Source of the DNA: Bradyrhizobiaceae bacterium
Lineage (GTDB): Bacteria > Pseudomonadota > Alphaproteobacteria > Rhizobiales > Xanthobacteraceae
NCBI GenBank assembly: GCA_020853885.1
Contig: JADYXZ010000020.1
Span: 186,001-250,000, forward strand
Direction of reading: 5' to 3'
DNA length: 64,000 nucleotides
In this document: positions 46,575 through 56,756 of the stretch, piece by piece
Layout: each line of letters starts with the position of its first letter
Numbering within the stretch: position 1 is the stretch's first letter
Made by a program: the position numbers and the translations under genes
Notes under the pieces: generated by a model
What the model was told of the DNA's origin: nothing
The model's input: the letters and a program-made list of their open reading frames with translations, nothing else
The model's database searches: none

Positions 46575-47107
46575 AGGCGGGCGCGGCGCACGCGCACGTA
46601 AAGCGCGCCAGCGCCGCCGTGCGAAGCTGTTGCTTCCTCAAAGCCGATCACCAGCGCGCGGAACTCCGGCAGCGCCAGCCAGTGCGGCACTTCCCGCCGC
46701 AAGGCGCCCTGCCCGCCGCCGCTTCCCTTGCCGGTGATGACGAGCACGAGTGCGTCGCCGCGCGCCTGCGCCGTGGCGAGAAAAGTCGCGAGGCGGGTGC
46801 GGGCGCGCTCCAGCGTCATGCCGTGCAGGTCAAGCCGGGCGTCGATCTCGACGCGGCCGCGGGCGATGCGCTGGCGGGTGCGGCGGTCCAGATTCGCCAG
46901 TGGCGGCGGGTCTTTAGGGGCGACCGGAGCGGATGCCGGTGCGGCTGCCCGCCCGGACTTCGGCTTCGGAGCTGGAGGCTCCTCCTCCGATTCGACAGCG
47001 GGGATCTTCGTCTTCCTGCCGCGCAGCGGCTTGATCGATTTCTTGATTTCTTCCCAGAGCGCGCGGTCGCCCGCGCTCAGATTGCGCGGCGGGCGGCGCT
47101 CGCTCAT
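46571..47107 (-). CDS. Smr domain protein
   Basis: The product has 178 residues. After a basic, Pro-rich linker region the C-terminal Smr (small MutS-related) domain has [40 protein letters not shown] and [12 protein letters not shown]. The D-L-H-G and T-G-K-G motifs are standard for Smr nuclease-like domains. Stand-alone Smr proteins have been linked to RNA or DNA nicking; the target here is unknown. Its ATG overlaps the mltA stop (ATGA), and its stop overlaps hslU's. Confidence 0.92.
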
Positions 47108-48381
47108 GACTTCTTCGGCCTTGCCGGAGGCATCGGTATCTCGACCGGCCGCCTTGGCGGCAGCGGCACCGCGACGGCGGGGCCGGGATCCGCCGCGCGC
47201 GGCACGAGCATGTAGAACATGCCGGGATGCCGCAAACGGCCGGCGGCCGTTCCCGCCTCGATGCCGGCACCGAGATAAAGGTCCGCGCGCGCCGGGCCGA
47301 CGATCGCGCCGCCGGTGTCCTGCGCCACCATCAGGCGGCGAAACGGCGATGAAGAATTGACGGTCTCGAGCGGCAGCTCCGCTTCGATCCAGAACGGCGT
47401 GCCGTAAACGTGCAGCGAACGGTCGACCGCGATGGAGCGGTCGCGAGTGAGCTCGACGCCCTGCGCGCCGATCGGCTCGGCGTCATGATCGAGCGCTTCG
47501 ACCACACGGAAGAAGATGTACGACTTGTTCAGCCGCATGAGCTCGCGGCCTTCTTCTGCGTGCTCGGCTATGAACAGGCGGATCTTGTCCATCGACATTT
47601 CGTCCGCCGGCACGATGCCGCGCTCGATCAGCGTGCGGCCGACGGCGAAATAGGGATGGCCGTTCTGCGCGTCGTAATTGATGCGGAGAATCTTTCCGTC
47701 GGGCAGACGGACCCGAGCCGATCCCTGAATGTGCGTGAAGAAGGCTTCGATCTCGTCCTTGAGCCAGACGATCTCCAGATTGCGGCCGGCGAGCGCACCG
47801 TTCTCGATCGCCGCACGATCATAGAAGGGAACGATCCGGCCGGCCTTGTGGGTGCCGGCGCGGGTCCGTTTGACCGAAGCGCTGCGCGCGGGCTTCCGGA
47901 TCTTCTGCGATCCCGGCGACTTCATCACGAGCTCGTCGGGCCGGCGATAGATCGGCACCGTATAGCCGTTGCCGGGCGTGAGGCTGCCTTCGACCACCGG
48001 CTCGTAGTAGCCGGTGATGAAGCCTTCCTTCTCGCTGACCTTGGAAATGCGGACCGGCCGGAAGCTCTGCTCGAAGAAGTTCCGCGCCGCTTCCTTATCC
48101 ACCGGGTCGCGCAGGGAGGCGGCGCGGTCGCAGGCATCGCGCAACGAGCGCTCGAACGGCTTGACCGCGACTTTCGCGCGCCGGCGCAGCAGGATCGGCT
48201 CGCAGCTCTTGCGGAACGCCGCGAACGCCGCGGACTGATCGTCGTCGTTCCATCCCTTGAGATCGCCGAACGCGACCGGCTCCAGCGTCGTGCCGGGGAT
48301 GCGAAGCGGACTCTTCGCCGCGAACGAGGACGAAGGCAGAATCAGCAGGGCTACGCACAACGCGGCGGTGCGTGCGATCAT
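47104..48381 (-). CDS. mltA: Membrane-bound lytic murein transglycosylase A
   Basis: MltA cleaves peptidoglycan glycan strands with formation of 1,6-anhydro ends. The 425-residue protein has a signal peptide (ALCVALLILPSSSFAA) without a lipobox cysteine, then FITGYYEPVVEGS, GSARVRLPDGKILRINYDAQ, and the C-terminal 3D domain with LMVAQDTGGAIVGPARADLY (three conserved aspartates), ending in a Pro-rich tail. Lack of a lipobox suggests a periplasmic soluble form. It is coupled to the Smr gene. Confidence 0.93.
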   Translation of the reverse strand: MIARTAALCVALLILPSSSFAAKSPLRIPGTTLEPVAFGDLKGWNDDDQSAAFAAFRKSCEPILLRRRAKVAVKPFERSLRDACDRAASLRDPVDKEAARNFFEQSFRPVRISKVSEKEGFITGYYEPVVEGSLTPGNGYTVPIYRRPDELVMKSPGSQKIRKPARSASVKRTRAGTHKAGRIVPFYDRAAIENGALAGRNLEIVWLKDEIEAFFTHIQGSARVRLPDGKILRINYDAQNGHPYFAVGRTLIERGIVPADEMSMDKIRLFIAEHAEEGRELMRLNKSYIFFRVVEALDHDAEPIGAQGVELTRDRSIAVDRSLHVYGTPFWIEAELPLETVNSSSPFRRLMVAQDTGGAIVGPARADLYLGAGIEAGTAAGRLRHPGMFYMLVPRAADPGPAVAVPLPPRRPVEIPMPPARPKKS

Positions 48382-48391
48382 GTCGTCCGGA

Positions 48392-49114
48392 TCAGGATGA
48401 GGCCGCCTCGGTGGCGACGAGCTTCCAGTTGGGATCGCGCGAGCCCGCCTCGCGCGCGAAGGTCCAGATGTCTGTCACGTCGGTCACGCGGTCGGGGCTG
48501 CCGTCGATCGGCTCGCCGACGCGGTTGCGCGTGACCGAAATCAGTTGCGAAACGAAACGGACGGTGACCTGGGCGTTGCGGCCCTTCAGCTCGGCGCCGA
48601 TGATCTCCGCCTCGTCGATGGCGACGAAGCGGGATTCGAGAGTCTCGCCGCGGCTTTCGCGATCGGCGATCGCCGCCGCGAAGCCGTCGAACACGTCGCG
48701 CGCGAGCAGGTTCTTCAGCGCACGCCGGTCGCCTTCGGCGAACGCGGTCACGATCATCTCATAGGCACTCTTGGCGCCGGAAAGGAAATGCTTGGCGTCG
48801 AAATCCGGATCCGCCTTGGCGACCGCCTCCAAGCCGGCGGCAAGCGGCGAGCCGGGCTCGGCAATGCCCGCCCAGCGCTCGGCCGAGCCGTTTCCGCCCT
48901 CGACATCGGCGCGCGGCGTGCTCTCCGCTCCGCGGCCGGGGAGCGAGACGACCTTTTCGCGCGCCGGCGCGGGCTTTGCATCGCGCGCGGAATAAGGGTC
49001 ATAGGGCGGCCGTTCCCGGCCGGTCCTTTGACCCAGGACGCTCCGCAAGCGCGCGAAGATGAAGATCGCGAGCGCAAGAAAGATGATCGTGTAGATGTCG
49101 AACACTGAACTCAT
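48392..49114 (-). CDS. Tim44-domain inner-membrane protein
   Basis: The 240-residue protein has an N-terminal membrane anchor (YTIIFLALAIFIFARLRSVL), a charged linker with RERPPYDPYS, and a C-terminal Tim44-like domain (FLSGAKSAYEMIVTAFAEGD, VFDGFAAAIADRESRG, WTFAREAGSRDPNWKLVATE). Alphaproteobacterial Tim44-like (TimA) proteins are relatives of the mitochondrial import factor. Its role is not settled. ATG 49114 is preferred because it places the anchor at the N-terminus. It is divergent from secB and next to mltA, as in related genomes. Confidence 0.88.
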   Translation of the reverse strand: MSSVFDIYTIIFLALAIFIFARLRSVLGQRTGRERPPYDPYSARDAKPAPAREKVVSLPGRGAESTPRADVEGGNGSAERWAGIAEPGSPLAAGLEAVAKADPDFDAKHFLSGAKSAYEMIVTAFAEGDRRALKNLLARDVFDGFAAAIADRESRGETLESRFVAIDEAEIIGAELKGRNAQVTVRFVSQLISVTRNRVGEPIDGSPDRVTDVTDIWTFAREAGSRDPNWKLVATEAASS

Positions 49115-49391
49115 TGCCCGGCCGGTCGGAATTCCGGCGCCTGCGACAGGCGGCCAACCGCCGCAGGCAATATGATAGGTCATATGGGGGCGATGTGGCC
49201 CATTCCAAGGCGAACCACGCGACCCTGCACCGCAAAACTAAACGATCCTGCCCATTTGGCCAACAGCCGCCGGAATCGACCGCAAATTCCCGCCGGCCGC
49301 ATTCTTGTTCGGGGGTGGCAACCGTGATAGCGACGCCGCGCCCGCCGCAGTTCCGGCGGATTTCCTCACCGATCCGGCCGCGGAGACCGAT

Positions 49392-49865
49392 ATGAACACG
49401 CCCACCGAAGGGGCCGGCGACGGCAAGCTTCCCTCGCTCAACGTGCTTGCTCAGTACATCAAGGACCTGTCGTTCGAGAGCCCGAACGCGCCGAACTTCG
49501 GCATGGCGCCGAATCAGGCCCCGGCGCTGAACGTGCAGATCAACGTCAATGCGAGGCCGCTTTCCAGCACGGATTTCGAAGTCGAGCTCGCGATCGAGGG
49601 CAAGGCCGAACATAACAAAAACGTGTTGTTCGCCATCGAGCTCGTCTATGCGGGGGTTTTCCGCGTGCAGAACGTGCCGCAGGAGAGCCTGCACCCGGTC
49701 GTGCTGATCGAATGCCCGCGGCTCCTGTTCCCGTTCGCGCGGGCGATCGTCGCCGATACCGTCCGCGACGGCGGCTTTCCACCGCTCATGCTCGACCCGG
49801 TCGATTTTGCGGCGCTCTATCGCCAGCGGGCCGCGCAGATGCAGGCAGCACCGCAAGCCAATTGA
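49392..49865 (+). CDS. secB: Protein-export chaperone SecB
   Basis: SecB holds precursors unfolded and passes them to SecA. The 157-residue protein has [55 protein letters not shown], and [20 protein letters not shown] with [20 protein letters not shown] 49392 has CGGAG upstream; a longer frame from 49305 lacks similarity. It is convergent with dnaQ (8-base gap). Confidence 0.96.
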   Translation: MNTPTEGAGDGKLPSLNVLAQYIKDLSFESPNAPNFGMAPNQAPALNVQINVNARPLSSTDFEVELAIEGKAEHNKNVLFAIELVYAGVFRVQNVPQESLHPVVLIECPRLLFPFARAIVADTVRDGGFPPLMLDPVDFAALYRQRAAQMQAAPQAN

Positions 49866-49873
49866 AATCAGGC

Positions 49874-50584
49874 TCAGGATTTTGCGGCCGGGTCCGCCTC
49901 GTCGGCGAGATAGCCGCGCCAGAGCGCATCGGCGCCGAGCCCGGCAATGAACTGGCGATGCGCAGCCGCTTCCGCTGCGGACAGCAATGATGGCAGCGGT
50001 GCCGGGCGCATGCGCACGCCGTTGACGACCGCGCGGACGGCGACAGCCTCGGCGATCAGCCCGAGCCGCGCCTGCCGTCCGCCCACCAGCTCCGCATAGA
50101 CTTCGGCGAGCAGCTCCGCGTCGAGCAGGGCGCCGTGCTTGGTGCGGCGGCTGTTGTCGATGCCGTAGCGCGCGCAAAGATCGTCGAGCCGGTTCGGCCC
50201 GCCGGGATGGCGGCGGCGCGCAAGCGTCAGCGTATCGACGGCGCGCTCGCGCGGAAACGCCGGCCGCTTGATGCGGTCGAACTCGGCGTTGAGAAAGGCG
50301 AGATCGAAACCGGCATTGTGAATGACGAGCGTCGCATCGCCGACGAAGCTCACGAAGTCGTCGACGACGTCGGCGAAGAGCGGCTTGTCGGCGAGAAACG
50401 CCGCCGTCAGGCCATGTACCGCTTCGGCCTCCGCCGGCATGTCGCGCTCGGGATTGACGTAGGCGTGATAGATGGCGCCGCTCGGAATACGGTTCACGAT
50501 CTCGACGCAGCCGATCTCGACGATGCGGTGGCCCTGGTAGGGATCGAGCCCGGTGGTTTCGGTGTCGAGGACGATCTCCCGCAT
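49874..50584 (-). CDS. dnaQ: DNA polymerase III epsilon subunit (proofreading exonuclease)
   Basis: DnaQ is the 3'-5' proofreading subunit. The 236-residue protein has the DEDDh residues: REIVLDTETTGLDPYQGHR (D, E), LVIHNAGFDLAFLNAEFDR (D) and TKHGALLDAELLAEVY (H, D). The C-terminal tail should bind the alpha subunit. It lies 5 bases after coaE. The run dnaQ-coaE-aroE-maf-ppsR is the same as at the Caulobacter origin. Confidence 0.96.
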   Translation of the reverse strand: MREIVLDTETTGLDPYQGHRIVEIGCVEIVNRIPSGAIYHAYVNPERDMPAEAEAVHGLTAAFLADKPLFADVVDDFVSFVGDATLVIHNAGFDLAFLNAEFDRIKRPAFPRERAVDTLTLARRRHPGGPNRLDDLCARYGIDNSRRTKHGALLDAELLAEVYAELVGGRQARLGLIAEAVAVRAVVNGVRMRPAPLPSLLSAAEAAAHRQFIAGLGADALWRGYLADEADPAAKS

Positions 50585-50589
50585 GTTCG

Positions 50590-51195
50590 CTAGTTCCGTT
50601 TCCTTTTTGGCCCGGCTTCTTCGAGCTTCCGCAGGATGGCCCGCACCTCGGCGCGCGCCGCGTCGAAGCCGCGGCTCGTGTCGATCACGAAGTCGGCGCG
50701 GGCGCGCTTCTCCGAATCGGGCATCTGCCGTGCGAGCATGGCGCTGATTTTCTCTTCTGTCATGTTCGGGCGTTCCAGTAAACGAGCGCGCTGAACTTCC
50801 GGCGGCGCACTGACCACGACGACGGCATCGACGCGCCGGTCGCCGCCGGTTTCGAACAGGAGCGGGATATCCAACACCGCGACTTCCGCCCCCGCTTTCT
50901 TTGCCATCTCGCGAAATTTCTCCTCGGCCTTGCGCACGAGCGGATGGACGATCGCTTCCAGCCTGCGCAACGCCTTCGGATCGCCGAGGACTTTCGCGGC
51001 CAGCCGCTCCCTGTCGATACGCCCGTTGACGGCAACGCCGGGGAATGCCGCTTCGAGCGGCGCGACCGCCTCACCTTCATAGAGCTTGTGCACCTCGGCG
51101 TCGGCGTCGAAGACCGGCACGCCCTCGTCGGCGAACATCTTCGCGGTGGCCGATTTCCCCATCGCGACCGATCCGGTGAGGCCGAGCACGATCAT
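50590..51195 (-). CDS. coaE: Dephospho-CoA kinase
   Basis: CoaE performs the last step of CoA synthesis. The 201-residue P-loop kinase begins [20 protein letters not shown] (Walker A) and has [29 protein letters not shown] and a LID region with [20 protein letters not shown]. The ATG overlaps the aroE stop (ATGA). Upstream codons in the same frame belong to the aroE region and were excluded. Confidence 0.95.
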   Translation of the reverse strand: MIVLGLTGSVAMGKSATAKMFADEGVPVFDADAEVHKLYEGEAVAPLEAAFPGVAVNGRIDRERLAAKVLGDPKALRRLEAIVHPLVRKAEEKFREMAKKAGAEVAVLDIPLLFETGGDRRVDAVVVVSAPPEVQRARLLERPNMTEEKISAMLARQMPDSEKRARADFVIDTSRGFDAARAEVRAILRKLEEAGPKRKRN

Positions 51196-52034
51196 TGGCC
51201 GCCCTTCGCAAGATCGGCGAGGACTGCCGCGCGCAGTTCCGGCGTCACCTTGGGCCGCACGCCGAACCAGCGCTCGAAGCCGAGGGTCGCCTGGTGCAGC
51301 AGCATGCCGAGCCCCTCCACCGCGCGAAGGCCGCGAGCGCGGGCCGCCGCCAGGAGCGGGGTCTCCAGCGGCACATAGACGATGTCGCAGACGATGCCGG
51401 ATGATTGCATCGGCGCAAGGTCGATCTCGAGCGGCGGCTGGCCGGCCATGCCGAGCGTCGTCGTGTTCACGAAGAGATCGGCATCTTGCAGCCATTCCGG
51501 CAGATCGTCGTAGGAGGCGATGGTGACGCGGAGCCCGAACCGGGTCGCGATCGCCTCAGCACGGCCCGGCGTGCGGTTGACAACGACGACGCGCTTCAGT
51601 CCGCGCTGCAGCAGCCCATAGACGACCGCGCGGGCGCCGCCGCCGGCGCCGAACACCACCGCCTGCTCGGGCTGCAACTGCCAATCGGGCACGGCCTCAT
51701 CGAGGTTGGCGAGGAAGCCGTGCACGTCGGTGTTCATGCCGACGAGCTTGCCGTTCTCGAGCCAGATGGTGTTCACGGCCTGCAGCGCCTCGGCCGTTGC
51801 GTCCGCGCGCGCAAGCAGGCGATAGGCGGTCTCCTTGTGCGGCACGGTGATGTTGCCGCCGACATAGCCGCGCTGCGCGAGGTTCGTGAGAAATTCCGGC
51901 AATTGCTCCGGCAGCACGTCCTCGCGCGCATAGTCGCCGTCGATCTTGTGCTCGGCGAGCCAGAAGCGATGAATCACCGGCGAGCGCGAGTGCGCGATGG
52001 GATGGCCGATGATGCAGGCGCGACGGATGCTCAC
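51192..52034 (-). CDS. aroE: Shikimate dehydrogenase (NADP+)
   Basis: AroE reduces 3-dehydroshikimate in aromatic amino acid synthesis. The 280-residue protein has the substrate-binding [32 protein letters not shown] (catalytic Lys), the NADP-binding [20 protein letters not shown] with [13 protein letters not shown], and [15 protein letters not shown]. The start is GTG overlapping the maf stop (GTGA). Confidence 0.96.
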   Translation of the reverse strand: MSIRRACIIGHPIAHSRSPVIHRFWLAEHKIDGDYAREDVLPEQLPEFLTNLAQRGYVGGNITVPHKETAYRLLARADATAEALQAVNTIWLENGKLVGMNTDVHGFLANLDEAVPDWQLQPEQAVVFGAGGGARAVVYGLLQRGLKRVVVVNRTPGRAEAIATRFGLRVTIASYDDLPEWLQDADLFVNTTTLGMAGQPPLEIDLAPMQSSGIVCDIVYVPLETPLLAAARARGLRAVEGLGMLLHQATLGFERWFGVRPKVTPELRAAVLADLAKGGQ

Positions 52035-52636
52035 GGCAGATTCCCCGTGGCGCGGAAATGGGCGAGCAGCTTCAGGAGCGGCAGACCGAGCACGGTGAAG
52101 TGATCGCCGTCGATCTTCTCGAACAGGTGCACGCCGAGCCCTTCCAACTGATAGGCGCCGACGCTCTTGGTGACGCGGTCGCCAGCCGCCGCAAGATAGG
52201 CGTCGAGAAATTCGTCGGAGAGCGGTCGCACGGTGAGGTGCGCCGAGCTTGCGGCTTCAAATTCGATCCTGCCCGCGCGTGCGACAGCGGCGGCCGAATG
52301 CAGCGCGTGCGTGCGCCCGGCAAGCGCCTTCAGTTGCTCGCGTGCGGCAGCGGCATCGACGGGCTTGGAGAAACGCCGGTCGCCCAGCGCAAGCGTCTGG
52401 TCGGCGCCGAGCACGAGGCCGGCGCGGCGGCGGGAGACTTCGAGCGCCTTCTCCCGCGCGAGTAGGAGTGCGGCGGCGACCGGATCGGATTTCACGGCCG
52501 GATTTTTTGCTTCGGCCGTGCGTTCGTCGATGTCCGCCGGATCGATCGCGATCGGAATGCCGGCGGCCTCGAGCATCGTGCGGCGCACGGCGCTCTTCGA
52601 TGCGAGCACGAGCGGTTCGCCGCGCCAGAGCGTCAT
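52031..52636 (-). CDS. maf: Maf family nucleotide pyrophosphatase
   Basis: Maf proteins hydrolyse non-canonical or specific NTPs to NMPs. The 201-residue protein has the N-terminal [18 protein letters not shown] (S-x-R-R type), [11 protein letters not shown], and the catalytic [19 protein letters not shown]. This looks like the YceF (m7GTP) branch rather than YhdE, but the call is tentative. Overlaps of ATGA/GTGA tie it to ppsR and aroE. Confidence 0.92.
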   Translation of the reverse strand: MTLWRGEPLVLASKSAVRRTMLEAAGIPIAIDPADIDERTAEAKNPAVKSDPVAAALLLAREKALEVSRRRAGLVLGADQTLALGDRRFSKPVDAAAAREQLKALAGRTHALHSAAAVARAGRIEFEAASSAHLTVRPLSDEFLDAYLAAAGDRVTKSVGAYQLEGLGVHLFEKIDGDHFTVLGLPLLKLLAHFRATGNLP

Positions 52637-53484
52637 TGCGCGTCCGCCACCGCGCCGCGGCGCTCCTGCAGGAGGGCGATGACAGCCGCCGCCGTCTCCT
52701 CGATCGAGCGGCGGGTCACGTCGATCACCGGCCAACCGTGCTTGGCGCAGAGCTGACGGGAGAACGCGATTTCCTCGGAGACGGCCTGGCGGTCCACATA
52801 GGCGGTGTCGGGCCGCGCCGCGTTGATGCCGAGCAGGCGGTTCTGCCGGATCTGCACGATGCGCTCGGGGGTCGCATAGAGTCCGACGACGAGCGGCTTC
52901 TTCAAGGTCTCAAGCGCGGACGGCGCCGGAATGCCCGGCACGAGCGGGACGTTCGCGGTGCGGATGCCGCGGTTGGCGAGGTAGATGCTAGTGGGCGTCT
53001 TCGAAGTGCGTGACACGCCGATCAGCACCACGTCGGCTTCTTCAAGATTGTCCGTGTGCTGGCCGTCGTCGTGCAGCATGGTGAAGTTCAGCGCGTCGAT
53101 ACGGCGGAAATAGTCGGCGTTCAACGTGTGCTGACCGCCGACCCGCGGCGTCGTTTCGGCGCCGAGATAACTCTGAAAGAGCGCGAGCACCGATGCGAGC
53201 ACGGACAGGCATGGCACGCCGAATTCGCGGCAGCGGGTCTCGATCCGCTCGCTCAGCTCGCGGTCGACGAGCGTATAGAGCACGATCCCCGGGTTCTCTT
53301 CGATCCTGGCCAGGGCGACATCGAGCTGCTTCTGGTTGCGGACGAGCGGATAGACGTGCTCGATCGCCGATACGGTCGAGTATTGGGCGGCGGCCGCGCG
53401 GCCGACCGCGAGCAGCGTCTCGCCGGTCGCGTCGGATACGAGGTGCAGATGGAAGTAATTCGCGGCGCCCGCCGATTTCTTCAT
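52633..53484 (-). CDS. ppsR: PEP synthase/PPDK regulatory protein (PSRP, DUF299)
   Basis: This bifunctional ADP-dependent kinase/Pi-dependent phosphorylase controls PEP synthase or pyruvate phosphate dikinase. The 283-residue protein has [20 protein letters not shown], the P-loop-like [18 protein letters not shown] and [16 protein letters not shown] 53484 is the first start consistent with the family. It is the first gene on the minus side of the predicted origin and corresponds to the origin-adjacent gene of Caulobacter. Confidence 0.92.
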   Translation of the reverse strand: MKKSAGAANYFHLHLVSDATGETLLAVGRAAAAQYSTVSAIEHVYPLVRNQKQLDVALARIEENPGIVLYTLVDRELSERIETRCREFGVPCLSVLASVLALFQSYLGAETTPRVGGQHTLNADYFRRIDALNFTMLHDDGQHTDNLEEADVVLIGVSRTSKTPTSIYLANRGIRTANVPLVPGIPAPSALETLKKPLVVGLYATPERIVQIRQNRLLGINAARPDTAYVDRQAVSEEIAFSRQLCAKHGWPVIDVTRRSIEETAAAVIALLQERRGAVADAQ

Positions 53485-53778
53485 CGTTGCTGTCCACCGG
53501 CCTGTGAATTGGAGGGGAGAAGGGCACGGGTTATGGCCGCGCGCAAGCACGGCGCGAAGGCAGGCCGCAATTCTTCCACATTGTGACGCGGCAGGAAAAC
53601 TTGCACGGCAGGTCCGTGGGAATCGGGGAATGAACCGCCGAAGGTCAATTGCCCGTCTAAGACGCGGCTTCTTCGCTAGTGTGCTATGGCGAACCGGCGG
53701 GGATGAAATGTGGAAGCCATTCGTCGACGCATTCAGGCTACCAAGTAACTACAAACAAGAATCTAGATAGGTTTTGAA
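53485..53778. other. Predicted chromosomal replication origin (ppsR-hemE gap)
   Basis: These 294 bases separate divergent ppsR and hemE, the same pair that flanks Cori in Caulobacter. They contain two copies of AATGTGGAAG in opposite orientation (53573-53582 on the minus strand and 53707-53716 on the plus strand), which are degenerate forms of the DnaA box TGTGGATAA. The right end (53745-53778) is AT-rich. No perfect DnaA box and no TTAA-N7-TTAA CtrA site were found. The assignment rests mainly on synteny. Confidence 0.55.
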
Positions 53779-54834
53779 GTGAAGAAGGAAGCAGGACGGA
53801 TTGCTGGCGGAAGGCTGCTGGCGGTGCTGGATGGCGCTGCAATGACGCCGCCGCCGATCTGGTTCATGCGGCAGGCCGGCCGGTATCTGCCGGAGTACCG
53901 GGAGGTACGGGCGAAGGCGGGCGGATTTGTGGAGCTCTGCCTCGATCCGAAAAGGGCGGCGGAGGTGACGCTGCAGCCGGTGCGGCGCTTCGACCTCGAC
54001 GCGGCGATCATTTTTTCCGACATCCTGATCGTGCCGTATGCCCTGGGCGTGCCGCTTTGGTTTGAGGACGGGGAAGGACCGCGCCTGCAGCCCGTCCGTG
54101 ATCGGGAGTCTGCCAAACGGCTTGACGGCGCGCTTGACCGATCGGTCACCGGGCGCGTGTACGAGGCAGTGGCAGCGGTGCGGGCCTCATTGTCGGGCGA
54201 GAAGACGCTGATCGGCTTCTGCGGCGCTCCCTGGACCCTGGCGACGTATCTCATTGCCGGGCGGGGAACGGAGGATCAGGCACCGGCGAAAGATCTGATG
54301 CGGGGCGATCCGCAACTGTTTGCAGAGATCATCGAGCGGCTCGTGGATGCGACGGCAGAGCATCTGGCGGGGCAATTGGAAGCGGGCGCGGACCTCGTGC
54401 AGATTTTCGATACTTGGGCGGGATCGCTCGATGCGGACGAGTTCGCGCGCTGGTGTGTCGCGCCGACGGCGAGGATCGTCGAGGCGGTCCGGCGCGCAAG
54501 ACCGGGCGCGCGGGTGATCGTGTTTCCGCGCGGCGCGAGCGCGGCGGGCATCGAGGCATTGGTTTTGGCGTGCGGAGCGGATGCGGTCAGTCTCGACCCG
54601 AAGGCGGACCGCCGGCGCCTCCGAGCGGTACTGGGAGGTCGCTGTGCGTTGCAGGGAAATCTCGATCCGGAGGCGTTATTAGCCGGCGGCGAGCGATTGG
54701 ATCGGGAGATTGATGCAGTCCTCGAAGATTTTTCGGGCGCGCGTCACATCTTCAATCTCGGCCACGGTATCTTTAAAGAGACGCCGATCGCGCACGTGGA
54801 ACAGATGATCGCGCGGGTTCGCCGGAGCGGGTGA
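53779..54834 (+). CDS. hemE: Uroporphyrinogen decarboxylase
   Basis: HemE decarboxylates uroporphyrinogen III to coproporphyrinogen III in heme synthesis. The 351-residue protein has PPIWFMRQAGRYLPEYREVR, DAAIIFSDILIVPYALG, IGFCGAPWTLATYLIAG, QIFDTWAGSLDADEFARW and VSLDPKADRRRLRAVLG, ending FNLGHGIFKETP. The GTG start follows an AT-rich leader. The stop overlaps the hemJ ATG (TGATG). Confidence 0.96.
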   Translation: MKKEAGRIAGGRLLAVLDGAAMTPPPIWFMRQAGRYLPEYREVRAKAGGFVELCLDPKRAAEVTLQPVRRFDLDAAIIFSDILIVPYALGVPLWFEDGEGPRLQPVRDRESAKRLDGALDRSVTGRVYEAVAAVRASLSGEKTLIGFCGAPWTLATYLIAGRGTEDQAPAKDLMRGDPQLFAEIIERLVDATAEHLAGQLEAGADLVQIFDTWAGSLDADEFARWCVAPTARIVEAVRRARPGARVIVFPRGASAAGIEALVLACGADAVSLDPKADRRRLRAVLGGRCALQGNLDPEALLAGGERLDREIDAVLEDFSGARHIFNLGHGIFKETPIAHVEQMIARVRRSG

Positions 54835-55259
54835 TGCTCTATCTCTGGATCAAGGCGCTGCACGTGATCGCCGTCATCTCGTGGATGGCGGCGCTGCTCT
54901 ATCTCCCGCGGCTGATGGTCTATCATTGCGAGGCCGAAACGGGCTCGGGGCAATCCGAGACCTTCAAGGTGATGGAGCGGCGGCTTCTGCGGTTCATCGC
55001 CACGCCGGCGATGGCGGTGGCGTGGCTCACCGGGCTCTGGCTGATCTACGAGGCGGGGGTGCTCCGCGCGGGCTGGCTGCACGGGAAGCTCGCGCTGGTG
55101 CTTGGGCTCAGCGCGCTGCACGGGATAAATGCCAAGTGGGTCAAGGACTTCGCGGCGGACCGAAACCGCAGGCCGGCGCGATTTTACCGTTTCATGAACG
55201 AGGTGCCGACGTTGCTCATGATCGGCATCGTTATCCTCGTCATCGTAAAGCCGTTTTGA
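54834..55259 (+). CDS. hemJ: Protoporphyrinogen IX oxidase HemJ
   Basis: HemJ is the membrane protoporphyrinogen oxidase of many proteobacteria (UPF0093). The 141-residue protein has four hydrophobic segments, the conserved N-terminal histidine in YLWIKALHVIAVISWMA, YLPRLMVYH, and LHGKLALVLGLSALHG. GGAG lies 6 bases before ATG 54834, which overlaps the hemE stop; GTG 54831 is possible. The hemE-hemJ pairing supports the assignment. Confidence 0.88.
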   Translation: MLYLWIKALHVIAVISWMAALLYLPRLMVYHCEAETGSGQSETFKVMERRLLRFIATPAMAVAWLTGLWLIYEAGVLRAGWLHGKLALVLGLSALHGINAKWVKDFAADRNRRPARFYRFMNEVPTLLMIGIVILVIVKPF

Positions 55260-55340
55260 TCGGCGGGACTTGCGCGCGACTCCAGCCTTGCTTATGTTGA
55301 GTTACCTTCCCTAACGCAGGCGCACGCGCGCTCGTTCGTC

Positions 55341-55389
55341 GATCCGGCTGACGGATCGGCCGGTGCGCCGGACCGGGGCTCCAGGCCCC
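55341..55389 (+). promoter_or_regulatory. Hairpin cluster in the rho leader
   Basis: Three short stems follow each other in the 207-base hemJ-rho gap: GATCCG/CGGATC (55341-55357), CCGG/CCGG (55360-55371) and GGGGC/GCCCC (55375-55389). They may end the hemE-hemJ transcript or act in rho autoregulation. There is no U-run after the last stem. Confidence 0.45.
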
Positions 55390-55466
55390 GCCATCCAGAC
55401 CTGCGGCTTCATTCCCTGATCTCATGCGGACGATGCTTTCGATTCGTCCGTCAAGGTGCAATTCCC

Positions 55467-56732
55467 ATGCGGGAAATCAAACTACACGATTTGAAGACGA
55501 AGACTCCGGCCGAACTCCTTGTGCTCGCCGAAGAACACCAGGTCGAGAACGCGAGCACGATGCGCAAGCAGGAGCTCATGTTCGCGATCCTGAAGCAAAT
55601 GGCCTCGAAAGAGGTGGACATTATCGGCGAAGGCGTCGTCGAGGTATTGTCGGACGGCTTCGGTTTTCTGCGCTCGCCGGATGCGAACTACCTCGCGGGG
55701 CCGGATGACATCTACATTTCGCCCTCGCAGATCCGGCGCTTTTCCTTGCGCTCGGGCGATACGGTCGAGGGACCGATCCGCAGCCCAAAGGACGGTGAGC
55801 GGTATTTCGCGCTGCTCAAGGTGAACTCGATCAATTTCGAGGACCCGGAGAAAGCGCGCCACAAGATTCACTTCGACAACCTGACGCCGCTCTACCCGGA
55901 CGAGCGGATCAAGATGGAAATCGACGACCCGACCAAGAAGGATCTCTCGGCGCGCGTGATTGACATCGTTTCGCCGCTCGGCAAGGGCCAGCGCGCGCTG
56001 ATCGTCTCCCCGCCCCGCACCGGCAAGACGGTGCTGCTGCAGAACATCGCCCACTCGATCACGGCCAATCATCCCGAGTGCTATCTGATCGTGCTCTTGA
56101 TCGACGAGCGGCCGGAGGAAGTCACCGACATGCAACGCTCGGTGAAGGGCGAGGTCGTATCCTCGACCTTCGACGAGCCGGCCTCGCGCCACGTGCAGGT
56201 CGCAGAGATGGTGATCGAGAAGGCGAAGCGGCTCGTCGAGCACGGCCGCGACGTAGTCATCTTGCTCGATTCGATCACGCGCCTGGGACGCGCCTACAAC
56301 ACGGTGGTGCCGAGCTCGGGCAAGGTGCTGACGGGCGGCGTCGACGCCAACGCCCTGCAGCGGCCGAAGCGGTTCTTCGGCGCTGCGCGCAACATCGAGG
56401 AAGGCGGGTCGCTGACGATCATCGCGACGGCGCTGATCGATACCGGCAGCCGTATGGACGAAGTGATCTTCGAAGAGTTCAAGGGCACCGGCAACTCGGA
56501 GCTCATCCTCGACCGCAAGGTGGCGGACAAGCGTGTGTTCCCAGCAATCGACATCACGCGCTCGGGCACCCGCAAGGAAGAGCTCTTGGTGCCGCCGGAC
56601 GTGCTGAAGAAGATGTACGTGCTCCGCCGCATCCTGAACCCGATGGGGACGATGGATGCGATCGAATTCCTGCTCGACAAGCTGCGGCAGACGAAGTCGA
56701 ACGGCGAGTTCTTCGAGTCGATGAACGCCTGA
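55467..56732 (+). CDS. rho: Transcription termination factor Rho
   Basis: Rho is the hexameric RNA-dependent ATPase that ends transcription. The 421-residue protein has the N-terminal RNA-binding domain ([36 protein letters not shown]), Walker [19 protein letters not shown]-loop/R-loop elements, Walker [18 protein letters not shown] and the secondary RNA site [19 protein letters not shown]. It is 207 bases after hemJ and ends at an intrinsic terminator. Confidence 0.98.
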   Translation: MREIKLHDLKTKTPAELLVLAEEHQVENASTMRKQELMFAILKQMASKEVDIIGEGVVEVLSDGFGFLRSPDANYLAGPDDIYISPSQIRRFSLRSGDTVEGPIRSPKDGERYFALLKVNSINFEDPEKARHKIHFDNLTPLYPDERIKMEIDDPTKKDLSARVIDIVSPLGKGQRALIVSPPRTGKTVLLQNIAHSITANHPECYLIVLLIDERPEEVTDMQRSVKGEVVSSTFDEPASRHVQVAEMVIEKAKRLVEHGRDVVILLDSITRLGRAYNTVVPSSGKVLTGGVDANALQRPKRFFGAARNIEEGGSLTIIATALIDTGSRMDEVIFEEFKGTGNSELILDRKVADKRVFPAIDITRSGTRKEELLVPPDVLKKMYVLRRILNPMGTMDAIEFLLDKLRQTKSNGEFFESMNA

Positions 56733-56756
56733 TCCGGAAGGACATGCGGGACTGAG

